From Streptomyces sp. L-9-10 (lineage in GTDB: Bacteria > Actinomycetota > Actinomycetes > Streptomycetales > Streptomycetaceae), in NCBI RefSeq assembly GCF_004151105.1, contig NZ_PHRF01000119.1, forward strand, positions 1-64,000: a stretch of DNA of 64,000 nucleotides, given 5' to 3'. The notes below the pieces were generated by a model. That model did no database searches and had not been told where the DNA came from. It saw only the letters and a program-made list of their open reading frames with translations. Made by a program: the position numbers and the translations under genes. Below, piece after piece: positions 1 through 7,600 of the stretch. Positions within the stretch are counted from its first letter, which is position 1, and each line of letters starts with the position of its first letter.

Positions 1-104
1 GCCCCGACACCCCCATCATCACCACCGACGCCCGCCACCGCGCCGACGCCAAAAGCGGACTCATCACCCTCGTCGAACACGCCCTCATGGCCCGACTCCG
101 GTAA
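1..104 (+). CDS. C-terminal end of a CvnD-like ATP/GTP-binding protein (partial)
   Basis: The first 104 bases hold the last 33 codons of a gene that starts outside the window; the frame begins at base 3 and stops with TAA at 102-104. The tail (ending LVEHALMARLR) resembles, from memory, the C-terminus of the small Ras-like GTPases (CvnD) encoded in Streptomyces conservon operons, where the last helix reads roughly LVxHAL. In conservons this GTPase works with a sensor-kinase-like membrane protein, a roadblock protein and a DUF742 protein. Only the tail is visible, with no G-box motifs, so the family call is tentative. A strong hairpin terminator follows within 15 bases, consistent with this being the last gene of its operon. 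Confidence 0.5.
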   Translation, partial: PDTPIITTDARHRADAKSGLITLVEHALMARLR

Positions 105-117
105 CCGTGACGGTCAG

Positions 118-158
118 ACGAAGGCCCCCGCACTCACCAGGAGTGCGGGGGCCTTCGT
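118..158. terminator. Strong bidirectional intrinsic terminator
   Basis: An 18-bp perfect inverted repeat (arms 118-135 and 141-158, core GCCCCCGC/GCGGGGGC type) encloses a 5-base loop. It lies between the plus-strand gene ending at 104 and the convergent minus-strand accE ending at 195, so it can serve both. Confidence 0.85.
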
Positions 159-194
159 CGGTGCCGTGCCAGGGCGTGGGCTACGGCGTTGTGC

Positions 195-398
195 TCAGCC
201 CTGCCAGCTGTGCGGGGCGCGGAAGCCGGGAGTGCGCTCCAGCCGGCGCCAGCCCGCGGTGGAGCGGCCCCGGTGGGCGGGGGCCTCGGGCTGCGCGGCG
301 GCGCGGGCCATCAGCACCGCCGTGATGGCGGCCAGCTCCTCGGGGCCGGCCTGGCCCTTCTCGACGCGCAGCAGGGATTCGTTCGTGATGTCGCTCAT
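195..398 (-). CDS. accE: Acyl-CoA carboxylase epsilon subunit
   Basis: A 67-aa protein beginning MSDITNESLLRVEKGQAG. Actinobacterial acyl-CoA carboxylase epsilon subunits are small (about 60-90 aa), sit directly after the beta subunit gene, and carry an N-terminal R-x-x-x-G-x-x-x-x-x-E-L-A-A segment followed by an Arg/Pro-rich tail with W-x-R-x; this protein has both (VEKGQAGPEELAAITAVL, then the GWRRLER region). It is known to bind the carboxylase core and raise its activity. The ATG at 398 was chosen because it gives the family-length product; a longer in-frame extension to 557 would overlap accB and looks non-coding. It lies 46 bases after accB on the same strand, so the two are almost certainly co-transcribed. 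The stop at 195 faces the shared terminator. Confidence 0.88.
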   Translation of the reverse strand: MSDITNESLLRVEKGQAGPEELAAITAVLMARAAAQPEAPAHRGRSTAGWRRLERTPGFRAPHSWQG

Positions 399-444
399 GG
401 AGTCGTGTCTCCGTCTTCTCGGCGGGAGGGCGCGGGCCGCGGTC

Positions 445-2028
445 TTACTGCGGGGGGTTGCCGTGCTTGCGGGACGGCAGGTCGGCGTGCTTGGTGCGGA
501 GCATCGCGAGCGCGCTCGCGAGCACCTCACGGGTCTCCGCGGGGTCGATGACGTCATCGACCAGTCCGCGCTCCGCCGCGTAGTAGGGGTGCATCAGCTC
601 GGCCTTGTACTCCTTGACCATGCGGGCACGCATGGCCTCGGAATCCTCGGCCTCGGCGATCTGCTTGCGGAAGATGACATTGGCGGCACCCTCGGCGCCC
701 ATCACCGCGATCTCGTTGGTCGGCCAGGCATAGGTCAGGTCGGCCCCGATGGACTGGGAGTCCATCACGATGTAGGCCCCCCCGTACGCCTTGCGCAGGA
801 TCAGGGAAATCCTCGGCACCGTGGCGTTGCAGTAGGCGTACAGGAGTTTGGCGCCGTGGCGGATGATCCCGCCGTGCTCCTGATCGACACCCGGCAGGAA
901 GCCGGGCACATCCAGCAGCGTGACGATGGGGATATTGAAAGCGTCGCACATCTGGACAAAGCGCGCAGCTTTCTCCGACGCCTCGATGTCCAGGACGCCC
1001 GCCAGCGACTGCGGCTGGTTGGCGACGATCCCGATGACCTGCCCGTCCAGTCGCGCCAGCGCGCAGATGATGTTACGGGCCCAGCGCTCGTGGATCTCCA
1101 GGAAGTCGCCCTCGTCGACGAGTTCCTCGATGACCTTGTGCATGTCGTACGGGCGGTTGCCGTCCGCCGGCACCAGGTCGAGCAGCACGTCGGAGCGGCG
1201 GTCCGCCGGGTCCTCGGAGGCGACCGTGGGCGGGTTCTCCCGGTTGTTCTGCGGAAGCATCGACAGGAGGTAGCGCACCTCGGCGATGCAGGTCTCCTCG
1301 TCGTCGTACGCGAAGTGCGCGACGCCCGAGGTCTCCGCGTGCACATCGGCGCCGCCCAGACCGTTCTGGGTGATCTCCTCACCCGTGACGGCCTTGACCA
1401 CATCGGGGCCCGTGATGAACATCTGCGAGGTCTCACGGACCATGAACACGAAGTCCGTGAGGGCCGGGCTGTAGGCGGCGCCGCCCGCGCACGGCCCGAG
1501 CATCACGCTGATCTGCGGGATGACACCGGAGGCACGCGTGTTGCGCTGGAAGATCCCGCCGTAACCGGCGAGCGCGGACACGCCCTCCTGGATCCGGGCC
1601 CCCGCCCCGTCGTTCAGCGAGACCAGCGGAGCACCGGCCGCGATGGCCATGTCCATGATCTTGTGAATCTTCGTGGCGTGGGCCTCGCCCAGGGCGCCGC
1701 CGAAGATCCGGAAGTCGTGCGCGTACACGAAGACCGTGCGGCCCTCGACCGTGCCCCAGCCGGTGATGACACCGTCGGTGTACGGCTTCCTGGCCTCCAG
1801 GCCGAAGCCGCTGGCACGGTGCCTGCGCAGCTGCTCGACCTCCTTGAACGACCCCTCGTCGAGCAGCAGCTCGATACGCTCCCGAGCGGTCAGCTTGCCC
1901 TTCGCGCGCTGTGCCTCGGTCGCCCGGTCGCTCGGCCCTCGACGGGCCTCCTCGCGCAGGGCGTGCAATTCGGCCACACGGCCCCGGGCATCTACGGGCT
2001 CGCCCGGCGTCTCGTCCACTACGGTCAT
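445..2028 (-). CDS. accB: Acyl-CoA (propionyl/acetyl-CoA) carboxylase beta subunit
   Basis: A 527-aa carboxyltransferase of the crotonase-like superfamily, the usual length for actinobacterial AccB/PccB. It transfers CO2 from carboxybiotin on the alpha subunit to acetyl- or propionyl-CoA, giving malonyl- or methylmalonyl-CoA for fatty-acid and polyketide synthesis. Visible landmarks are the N-terminal KLTARERIELLLDEGSF segment, the glycine-rich GGAAYSPALTDF oxyanion/CoA-binding loop in the first half, and LLDVPGFLPG followed by KAYGGAYIVM in the second half, all conserved in this family. The alpha subunit is not in the window. Start ATG 2028 gives the expected N-terminus. accE follows at 46 bases. 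Which acyl-CoA is preferred cannot be told from position alone; the immediate accE partner suggests the acetyl/propionyl-CoA complex of primary metabolism. Confidence 0.95.
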   Translation of the reverse strand: MTVVDETPGEPVDARGRVAELHALREEARRGPSDRATEAQRAKGKLTARERIELLLDEGSFKEVEQLRRHRASGFGLEARKPYTDGVITGWGTVEGRTVFVYAHDFRIFGGALGEAHATKIHKIMDMAIAAGAPLVSLNDGAGARIQEGVSALAGYGGIFQRNTRASGVIPQISVMLGPCAGGAAYSPALTDFVFMVRETSQMFITGPDVVKAVTGEEITQNGLGGADVHAETSGVAHFAYDDEETCIAEVRYLLSMLPQNNRENPPTVASEDPADRRSDVLLDLVPADGNRPYDMHKVIEELVDEGDFLEIHERWARNIICALARLDGQVIGIVANQPQSLAGVLDIEASEKAARFVQMCDAFNIPIVTLLDVPGFLPGVDQEHGGIIRHGAKLLYAYCNATVPRISLILRKAYGGAYIVMDSQSIGADLTYAWPTNEIAVMGAEGAANVIFRKQIAEAEDSEAMRARMVKEYKAELMHPYYAAERGLVDDVIDPAETREVLASALAMLRTKHADLPSRKHGNPPQ

Positions 2029-2179
2029 GTCCCAACCCTACGAAGAGCACCAAGGAATCGCGCCGTCGACTCCACACAGTCTCGTGGCGGTATTCCTGGT
2101 GGGCCTGGACAGAACCCGGCCCGTTGCGGGGTTCCTGAACAGCAAGCTACCCCCGGCTCTTGTGGGATTCCCCTAGATG

Positions 2180-4543
2180 TCAGCGCACGGCAAACTCACA
2201 GCGATGACTCGCGCCCGCTGTGCCGGGGGTGATCCTCAGGCGTACGCCACGGCCCGCCGCGAGCACCTCGACGGCAGGGTCGTGGCCGGTCACCCGCCGT
2301 ACCGGCCGGTCCCAGACGATCTCCAGCGGCTCCCCCGTACGGGTGGGCCCGCTCACGCGGAACACCGCCGTACGGCCGCGGACCACGACGAGTACGCTCG
2401 CGGAAGCGGACGCGGTGAGCGGCCCCGCCGTCCCCGGCTGCCAGAAGTTCGCGGCGGTACAGCCGAGTGAGCGGATCTCCACCGCCTGCGCGGCCGCCGT
2501 ATTGGCGAGGATCCCGAGCCAGTGGCGGTCGGCGGCGCGGGCCGCCACGGTACGCCGGGAGGCGCCGGGCAGCAGCAGATAGGCGTACGAGGCGTCCACC
2601 GGATCGGTGCCGTGGTCCAGCCAGAGAGTCCGGTAGCGGCGGGTACGCCGTTCAGTGGAACTGGTGGTGTTGATGTCGCTCCAGGCGCCCGTGCGCGCCT
2701 CCACGAGGGTGTGTACGCCGGCGCCGCCGGGGAAGACCCAGCCGCCGTGGCCTTCCAGATGGGCCCAGCGCGGGCGGGGCCCGTCGTCGAGCGTGAACGT
2801 GTCGGCGCCGTTCTCGCCGAGGTTGCGGTTGTCCACGACCGTCTCGGCCGGCACCCCGTCCGTGGCGCTGATGCCCGCGCCCAGACAGATGACGGCGTCG
2901 GCCGCGAAGAACCATGACGTGCGGGCTTCGAGGGTCGAGCCGAGGCCCTTGAGATGCTGGCCGACGGCGGCGAACTCCCCGTCGGTCACGCCGCCGACCC
3001 ACCGTACGGCCGGTTTGGGGGCACCCCACTCGCCGCCGGCCCGGTCCGCGAGCCGCTTGGTGGAGACCGTCGTGCCCGGCAGCCGATACGGGTCGACCGT
3101 GGGCCAGAACCAGTCCGTGTACTGGTCGTTGCCCCGGTCCGCGCCCCACCAGTAGAGCATTCCGGCGCCGGTGTGCCAGCCGCGCGGATTCTCGCCGTTG
3201 CCGCACTCGTAGTGCGTGATCCGGTCGGAGGCCATGGAGAGCGCGGCGGCCCAGCCGGGCCGCCGGTGCACGGCGCGGTCCATCGCGGCGAAGAGCGTGT
3301 GGCCGACCGGCTCGGGGGCGGCGGGTACGGGCGAGGCGGCGACGGCGTGCAGCCGGGCGAGATCGGCGACGTCGAACTGGCGGGCGGTGAGGACCGGTGA
3401 GACGGTGTCCCGCTCGATCCACCCCTTGACCAGGGCGGTCCAGCGCTCCCGCTCGGCCGGGGAGGCACCGCCCGCGAGCAGCGGGATGGCCGCGATCAGC
3501 CCCTGGCCATGGAAGTGATCACTCCGCATCACCCCCTGGTCGTCGCTCAGGAGATAACCGCGGCTGATGGCCCGGCCGTTGACGCCGTCCATCATCAGCC
3601 CGTTGTAGATCAGCGGGGCGTAGGCGCGCTCCACGCTGTCCAGGATGACCTGCCGACCGGGGTCGGTGACGGCCCAGGTGGAGCCGGCGAGCAGGGTGAA
3701 CAGCCGGCCGAGGCCGTCCAGCATGACCTGCCCGTACGTACCGGAGTAGGCGACCCAGGTGTGCTGGACGAAGGAGCCGTCGGCGTAGAGTCCGTCGCCC
3801 TTCGTGACATACGGGAAGACGGGCGAGAGGGCGTCCCGGGCGAGGGCGAGCTTGGCGGGGGCCCGGCCGAGCACCCCGCGCAGGGCGACGGAGCGGCAGA
3901 GGTCGACCCGGTTGGCGCCGGTGCTGGTGCCCGAGTAGTCGGCGAGCAGCGCGTCGGGGACGAAGTGGTCGACGGCGGCGCAGGCCGCGGCCCGCTGCTC
4001 CTCGGTGAGCTGCTCGTACAGGACGGCCACGAGGTCCATGAGCAGCCGGGGAGAGCCGATCTGCCACTCCCACCAGTTGCCGTACGGGGTGGTCGCGGGG
4101 CGGTAGACGGTCGCGGAGAGATGGCCGAGGCCGCGGACGACCTCGGCGAGGAGCGCCGCGTCGCCCGTGAGCCCGGTGCCCGGCTGTGCGTACGCCTGGG
4201 CCATCGTCCACAGCCTGCTGTAGCTCTGGGTGATCCCGGACGGCGGGTCGAAGGGGCGGTCCGGCCAGAGGGAGGCGGCTGCCGGGGCCATCGACCGCCG
4301 GAAGCGCGCGGCCAGTTCACCGGTCCGCGCGAGCCGGGAGGCGTACGGCTCGACGGCCGGGTCGTAGCCGGTGCCGAGCTGGAGGTCCACCCAGCGCCTC
4401 CGCAGCTCCTCGAACTCATCGGCGGCGGCCCGCTGTCCGGCGGAGGCCGGGCGGGAGAGCGCGAGCGAGAGGGGGACCGAGAGGGCGCCCGCTCCGGTGA
4501 CGGTCAGAAAGGCGCGACGGGACCAGGCGGACAGCAGCGACAC
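2180..4543 (-). CDS. Secreted polysaccharide lyase family 8 (hyaluronate/chondroitin/xanthan lyase type)
   Basis: Starting from the GTG at 4543 (GGGGG ribosome site just upstream) this is a 787-aa precursor with a Tat signal (SRRAFLT, then a hydrophobic stretch and ASA cleavage region near residue 35). PL8 enzymes cut uronic-acid polysaccharides by beta-elimination. The catalytic trio is visible: Asn211 in STGANRVDL, His261 in VQHTWVAY and Tyr270 in SGTYG, with spacings of 50 and 9 residues that match the Asn349/His399/Tyr408 spacing of pneumococcal hyaluronate lyase. The aromatic patch NWWEWQIGSPR (near 156-166) also matches. An alpha-toroid N-terminal half and beta-sandwich C-terminal half are expected. 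It is divergent from the GH64 gene with a LacI-type operator in between, so polysaccharide-responsive control is likely. The exact substrate cannot be read from sequence. Confidence 0.9.
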   Translation of the reverse strand: MSLLSAWSRRAFLTVTGAGALSVPLSLALSRPASAGQRAAADEFEELRRRWVDLQLGTGYDPAVEPYASRLARTGELAARFRRSMAPAAASLWPDRPFDPPSGITQSYSRLWTMAQAYAQPGTGLTGDAALLAEVVRGLGHLSATVYRPATTPYGNWWEWQIGSPRLLMDLVAVLYEQLTEEQRAAACAAVDHFVPDALLADYSGTSTGANRVDLCRSVALRGVLGRAPAKLALARDALSPVFPYVTKGDGLYADGSFVQHTWVAYSGTYGQVMLDGLGRLFTLLAGSTWAVTDPGRQVILDSVERAYAPLIYNGLMMDGVNGRAISRGYLLSDDQGVMRSDHFHGQGLIAAIPLLAGGASPAERERWTALVKGWIERDTVSPVLTARQFDVADLARLHAVAASPVPAAPEPVGHTLFAAMDRAVHRRPGWAAALSMASDRITHYECGNGENPRGWHTGAGMLYWWGADRGNDQYTDWFWPTVDPYRLPGTTVSTKRLADRAGGEWGAPKPAVRWVGGVTDGEFAAVGQHLKGLGSTLEARTSWFFAADAVICLGAGISATDGVPAETVVDNRNLGENGADTFTLDDGPRPRWAHLEGHGGWVFPGGAGVHTLVEARTGAWSDINTTSSTERRTRRYRTLWLDHGTDPVDASYAYLLLPGASRRTVAARAADRHWLGILANTAAAQAVEIRSLGCTAANFWQPGTAGPLTASASASVLVVVRGRTAVFRVSGPTRTGEPLEIVWDRPVRRVTGHDPAVEVLAAGRGVRLRITPGTAGASHRCEFAVR

Positions 4544-4707
4544 GGAAACCCCCGCGATCGGAAGTGGTGCAGACCGGCTGCCCGTTGGTCTAGCAGCACG
4601 TGCGGCCGCTTTCAACGGTCCCGACGCGGTGGAGTGCCGCGCCCCCACGCGGGCGGATGTGCCCAACCACGGTCCGTGTCCGCCAAGTTGTGAGGACCGG
4701 AAGATTG

Positions 4708-4721
4708 TGAGAGCGCTCTCA
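4708..4721. promoter_or_regulatory. LacI-family operator-like palindrome
   Basis: TGAGAGCGCTCTCA is a perfect 14-bp palindrome with the central CG typical of LacI-family operators; it differs at two symmetric positions from the CebR box TGGGAGCGCTCCCA known from Streptomyces cellulose-use genes. It lies in the divergent PL8/GH64 promoter region, 11 bases before a candidate -35 for GH64. A weaker copy (GGGGAAGCGCTCTCAG) occurs at 4901-4916 inside the GH64 signal-peptide codons. Confidence 0.7.
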
Positions 4722-4731
4722 AGCTCAACTC

Positions 4732-4760
4732 TTGACGCGTTCCCCACGCGTCGCAAGAGT
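4732..4760 (+). promoter_or_regulatory. Candidate promoter of the GH64 gene
   Basis: TTGACG at 4732-4737 is a good -35; 17 bases later AAGAGT at 4755-4760 is an imperfect -10. The pair sits directly downstream of the operator palindrome and about 75 bases before the GH64 start codon. The -10 match is weak, so this is provisional. Confidence 0.4.
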
Positions 4761-4833
4761 GGTTGCCCACGCAGGCGCGGCCCCCACATACCGCGTTACT
4801 CCCTGCGTTCCCCCACATTTCAGGAGAACATTC

Positions 4834-6039
4834 GTGATATCCCGCAGACTGTTCCTCACCGGTACGGCCGCGGCCGCGACAGCGCTCACCTATCCCGTCT
4901 GGGGAAGCGCTCTCAGCCCCCACGCGTCGGCCGCCCCGGAGACCTGCGAGCTGGCCCTGCGGAACACGTCGCTGCCGGGCGCGGTCAACGCGTATGTCAC
5001 CGGCCACGACCAGGCCACCAACAGCTGGGTGCTGCTGCGTGCCGACGGCAGCGTGTACCGGCCGGAGTCACCCGGGGCGCCGCAGACCCCGCTGCCCGTC
5101 GACTGCGCGATCCCGCTCAACCCCGCGGGCGGCGCGCCGGTCGTCCTGACGCTGCCCCGGATGTTCGGCGCCCGCGTCTACTTCGTACGCGACGACAAGC
5201 TGGACTTCTTCCTCAACCCGGGCCCCGCCCTGGTCGAGCCGGCCTTCGCGACCCCCTCCGACCCCAACTACGGCCGCACCTGGTCGTTCTGCGAGTTCAC
5301 CTTCAACCAGGACCAGCTGTTCTCCAACATCAGCTATGTCGACCTGGTGACGGCCCTGCCCATCGGCATCACGCTGGAGGGCGACGCCACCCATACGGTC
5401 GCCCCGCTGCCCGAAGGCGCCCTGGAGCGGATCGCGGACGGGCTCACCGCCCAGGCGGGCGTGGACGGTCACCCCTGGGACCAGCTGGTCCTGCGCGGCG
5501 GGGACGGGCGGGTCCTGCGCGTCATCTCGCCGCAGAACCTGGCGGGCCAGACGCCCTTCGCGAATGTCTTCGACAGCTATGTCGACCAGGTCTGGGAGAA
5601 GTACCGCTCCACGGATCTGCGGATCGATCTCCAGGGCGGGCGAGGCGTGTTCACCGGCCGGGTCAGCGGTGACACGCTCACCTTCAACGGGGGCCACACC
5701 TTCGCCAAGCCGACCTCGATGGACATCTTCACCTGCAACAGCGGGCCGTTCGCGAACAACCCCGCCGACTCGGACGACAAGAAGGGCCTGCTCGCCCGGC
5801 TCGGGGCCGCCTTCAACCGCTCGACGGTGCTCAGCCACGCGGACCAGCCGAACGGCGCCACGGCGGCCGACTACTACAAGGACCCGGTCACCAACCACTT
5901 CGCCCGGGTGGTGCACGCCAACACCCCGATCGGCTACGCCTTCCCGTACGACGACGTGCAGCCGGACGGCCAGCCGGACGTCTCGGGCGCGGCGCACGAC
6001 GGCAACCCGCGCCGCTGGACGGTGTCGGTCGGTTCCTGA
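4834..6039 (+). CDS. Secreted GH64 beta-1,3-glucanase
   Basis: A 401-aa precursor from the GTG at 4834, preceded by AGGAG at 4822-4826. It opens with a Tat signal (SRRLFLTGTAAA, cleavage near ASA/APE at about residue 34). The body matches glycoside hydrolase family 64 (laminaripentaose-producing beta-1,3-glucanases): GARVYFVRDDKLDFFLNPGP, WSFCEFTFN, NISYVDLV and MDIFTCNSGPF. Glu154 in CEFTF and Asp170 in SYVDL are spaced as the catalytic Glu/Asp pair reported for the Streptomyces matensis enzyme. It would act outside the cell on fungal or plant beta-1,3-glucan, releasing long oligosaccharides. There is no extra binding domain. It is divergent from the PL8 gene and has a LacI-type operator ahead of its promoter, so it is probably sugar-induced. 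Confidence 0.9.
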   Translation: MISRRLFLTGTAAAATALTYPVWGSALSPHASAAPETCELALRNTSLPGAVNAYVTGHDQATNSWVLLRADGSVYRPESPGAPQTPLPVDCAIPLNPAGGAPVVLTLPRMFGARVYFVRDDKLDFFLNPGPALVEPAFATPSDPNYGRTWSFCEFTFNQDQLFSNISYVDLVTALPIGITLEGDATHTVAPLPEGALERIADGLTAQAGVDGHPWDQLVLRGGDGRVLRVISPQNLAGQTPFANVFDSYVDQVWEKYRSTDLRIDLQGGRGVFTGRVSGDTLTFNGGHTFAKPTSMDIFTCNSGPFANNPADSDDKKGLLARLGAAFNRSTVLSHADQPNGATAADYYKDPVTNHFARVVHANTPIGYAFPYDDVQPDGQPDVSGAAHDGNPRRWTVSVGS

Positions 6040-6097
6040 CCCGGCCTTCCGGCCCGGTACCCGCGGGAGAACTCCCGCACGGGAGCTTCCGTACGAC

Positions 6098-6141
6098 GAC
6101 GGTGCCCCGCCCTCCCGGGACCGGGAGGGCGGGGCACCGTC
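6098..6141. terminator. Bidirectional hairpin terminator
   Basis: A 19-bp inverted repeat (arms 6098-6116 and 6123-6141, GGTGCCCCGCCCTCCC type) lies between the convergent GH64 gene and the small secreted-protein gene. Confidence 0.85.
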
Positions 6142-6164
6142 CTGTGTACGGAGCGCCAACGGCG

Positions 6165-6674
6165 TCAGCAGCCGCCGCAGTTGTAGAACGTCACGTCCCA
6201 GTGGTTGCCCTCGTCGGCGTAGACGTTGCCGGCGCCGGACTGCCACTGCGGAGCGCCGTCACCGCGCACCCCGATGTACGTGAAGGTGTTCTTGATGTAG
6301 TTGGTGACGCAGGTGGCCTTGCCGAAGTCGAGCTTGTAGCCGTTCCAGTGCGAGTACGTGCCGCCCGCGTGGCCGGTCTCCGTACCACCCGTGATGTTGA
6401 GGCCGCAGCCGCTGGCGCTCTTCAGCGTCTGCGCCCCCTTGGCCGAGTCCAGGTTGAGCTGGTCGAACGACGTACAGGTCGGGGTGTTGCGGTCGGAGCA
6501 GCCACCCGACGAGGACCAGGTGATCGCCGACGACCGGAACATCGAGGTGGCGGTGGCGTGGGTGATCTTGGTGGCGGCCTGTGCGTCCGTGGCCGCGCTC
6601 AGAACACCGAATCCGGGGGCGAAGAGCGCGCCGAGCACGAGGGCGAGCGCGCTGAGAACCGAGCGGATTTTCAT
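6165..6674 (-). CDS. Small secreted protein with M15-peptidase-like metal motifs
   Basis: A 169-aa precursor from ATG 6674 (GGAG about 13 bases upstream). It has a Sec signal (MKIRSVLSALALVLGALFAPG, Ala-x-Ala cleavage near residue 33) and six cysteines in the mature part, as in exported proteins. I do not recognise the family for certain. The stretch GHAGGTYSHWNGYKLDFG and the later EGNHWDVTF look like the two halves of an M15-type (D-Ala-D-Ala carboxypeptidase/endolysin) zinc site, where a Ser-His-x-x-Gly-x-x-x-Asp motif supplies His and Asp ligands and a later Glu-x-x-His supplies the third. On that reading it would act on peptidoglycan outside the cell. It is short for a full peptidase, and the match is by eye only. 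It converges on the GH64 gene. Confidence 0.5.
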   Translation of the reverse strand: MKIRSVLSALALVLGALFAPGFGVLSAATDAQAATKITHATATSMFRSSAITWSSSGGCSDRNTPTCTSFDQLNLDSAKGAQTLKSASGCGLNITGGTETGHAGGTYSHWNGYKLDFGKATCVTNYIKNTFTYIGVRGDGAPQWQSGAGNVYADEGNHWDVTFYNCGGC

Positions 6675-6708
6675 TGGGGGGATTCCCTCTCCTGCTGAAG
6701 ACCATGGA

Positions 6709-6768
6709 GCCGATTGGTGCCGATGGGCGATGGAGCCGATGGGCGGTGGGGCCAATTGGGCGGTGGGG
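6709..6768. repeat. Imperfect short tandem repeat in promoter region
   Basis: Four degenerate units of about 15-16 bases built on GCCGATGGGCGGTGG lie 35-95 bases upstream of the small secreted-protein gene, in the 283-bp gap (6675-6957) before the YceI gene. Nothing else but promoter DNA is evident in that gap. Confidence 0.6.
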
Positions 6769-6908
6769 CAGGTGGAACAGGGAGATGGTGCCCGATGTCT
6801 ACGCGCGTCCGCCAGAGGGCGGCGCCCTCGGGAGAACTCGATCGGATGACATTGTTGAAATCTGAACCAGACACGTCTATGGTGAGTGTCGTTGAAGGTT
6901 AAACAACC

Positions 6909-6946
6909 ACCGCGCACACCACTACCTACCGCGCACACCACTACCT
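6909..6946. repeat. Perfect 19-bp tandem duplication before the YceI gene
   Basis: Two back-to-back identical 19-bp units (6909-6927, 6928-6946; ACCGCGCACACCACTACCT) end two bases before the AGGAG ribosome site of the YceI gene. They lie in the 5' untranslated region or overlap the promoter. Confidence 0.85.
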
Positions 6947-6957
6947 CAGGAGCAGTC

Positions 6958-7578
6958 ATGGGAATCTTCGGCCGCAAGAACGACTCCGCTCAGACCACGG
7001 CCTCCGCGGGCACCGCGACCGCCACGGTGGACCCGGCGCTCGCCGCGCTGACCGGCGAATACACCATCGACCCGGCGCACAGCACGATCAGCTTCACCGT
7101 CCGGCACGCGATGGTCACCAACGTCCGGGGCACCTTCACGGAGCACGAGGGCTCGCTGAGCCTGGACGGTACGGACCCGACAGCCTCCTCGGCGCTGATC
7201 GAGGTCGCGATCGCCAGTGTCGACACCGGGATCGCGGACCGCGACGGTCATCTGCGCAGCGCCGACTTCTTCGACGCCGAGACGTTCCCGAAGATGTCCT
7301 TCCGCTCCACCACCGTCGAGCAGCTGGACGCGGAGACCTACCGGCTGACCGGTGACCTCTCCATCAAGGACGTCACCCGGCCGCTCACCATCGATCTGGA
7401 GTTCAACGGCTCGGCCACCGACGTGTACGGCAACGAGCGCGTCGGTTTCGAGGGCAGCGCCACGATCCTGCGCTCCGACTGGGGCCTGACCTGGAACGCC
7501 GCGCTGGAGACCGGCGGTGTGATGGTCAGCGACAAGGTCAAGCTGAGCTTCGACATCTCCGCGATCAAGAAGGCCTGA
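6958..7578 (+). CDS. YceI family lipid-binding protein
   Basis: A 206-aa protein from ATG 6958, with AGGAG 6-10 bases upstream. After a 30-residue low-complexity Ala/Thr lead comes a complete YceI domain: GEYTIDPAHSTISFTVRHAMVTNVRGTF, then FFDAETFPKMSF and LTGDLSIKDVTRPLTIDLEF, which are family signatures. YceI proteins form a lipocalin-like barrel that binds polyisoprenoid or other amphiphilic ligands; in E. coli the protein is periplasmic and induced at high pH. Here no signal peptide is present, so it is likely cytoplasmic. Its true ligand is unknown. A 19-bp tandem duplication lies in its leader. The next gene is convergent with only 22 bases between stop codons. Confidence 0.9.
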   Translation: MGIFGRKNDSAQTTASAGTATATVDPALAALTGEYTIDPAHSTISFTVRHAMVTNVRGTFTEHEGSLSLDGTDPTASSALIEVAIASVDTGIADRDGHLRSADFFDAETFPKMSFRSTTVEQLDAETYRLTGDLSIKDVTRPLTIDLEFNGSATDVYGNERVGFEGSATILRSDWGLTWNAALETGGVMVSDKVKLSFDISAIKKA

Positions 7579-7600
7579 TATCCCCCGGACCGGACGGAAT

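Noticed and set aside
195..557. Longer form of accE starting at 557
   Set aside because: It would overlap accB by over 100 bases, and the extra N-terminal part is Arg/Ser-rich shadow sequence.
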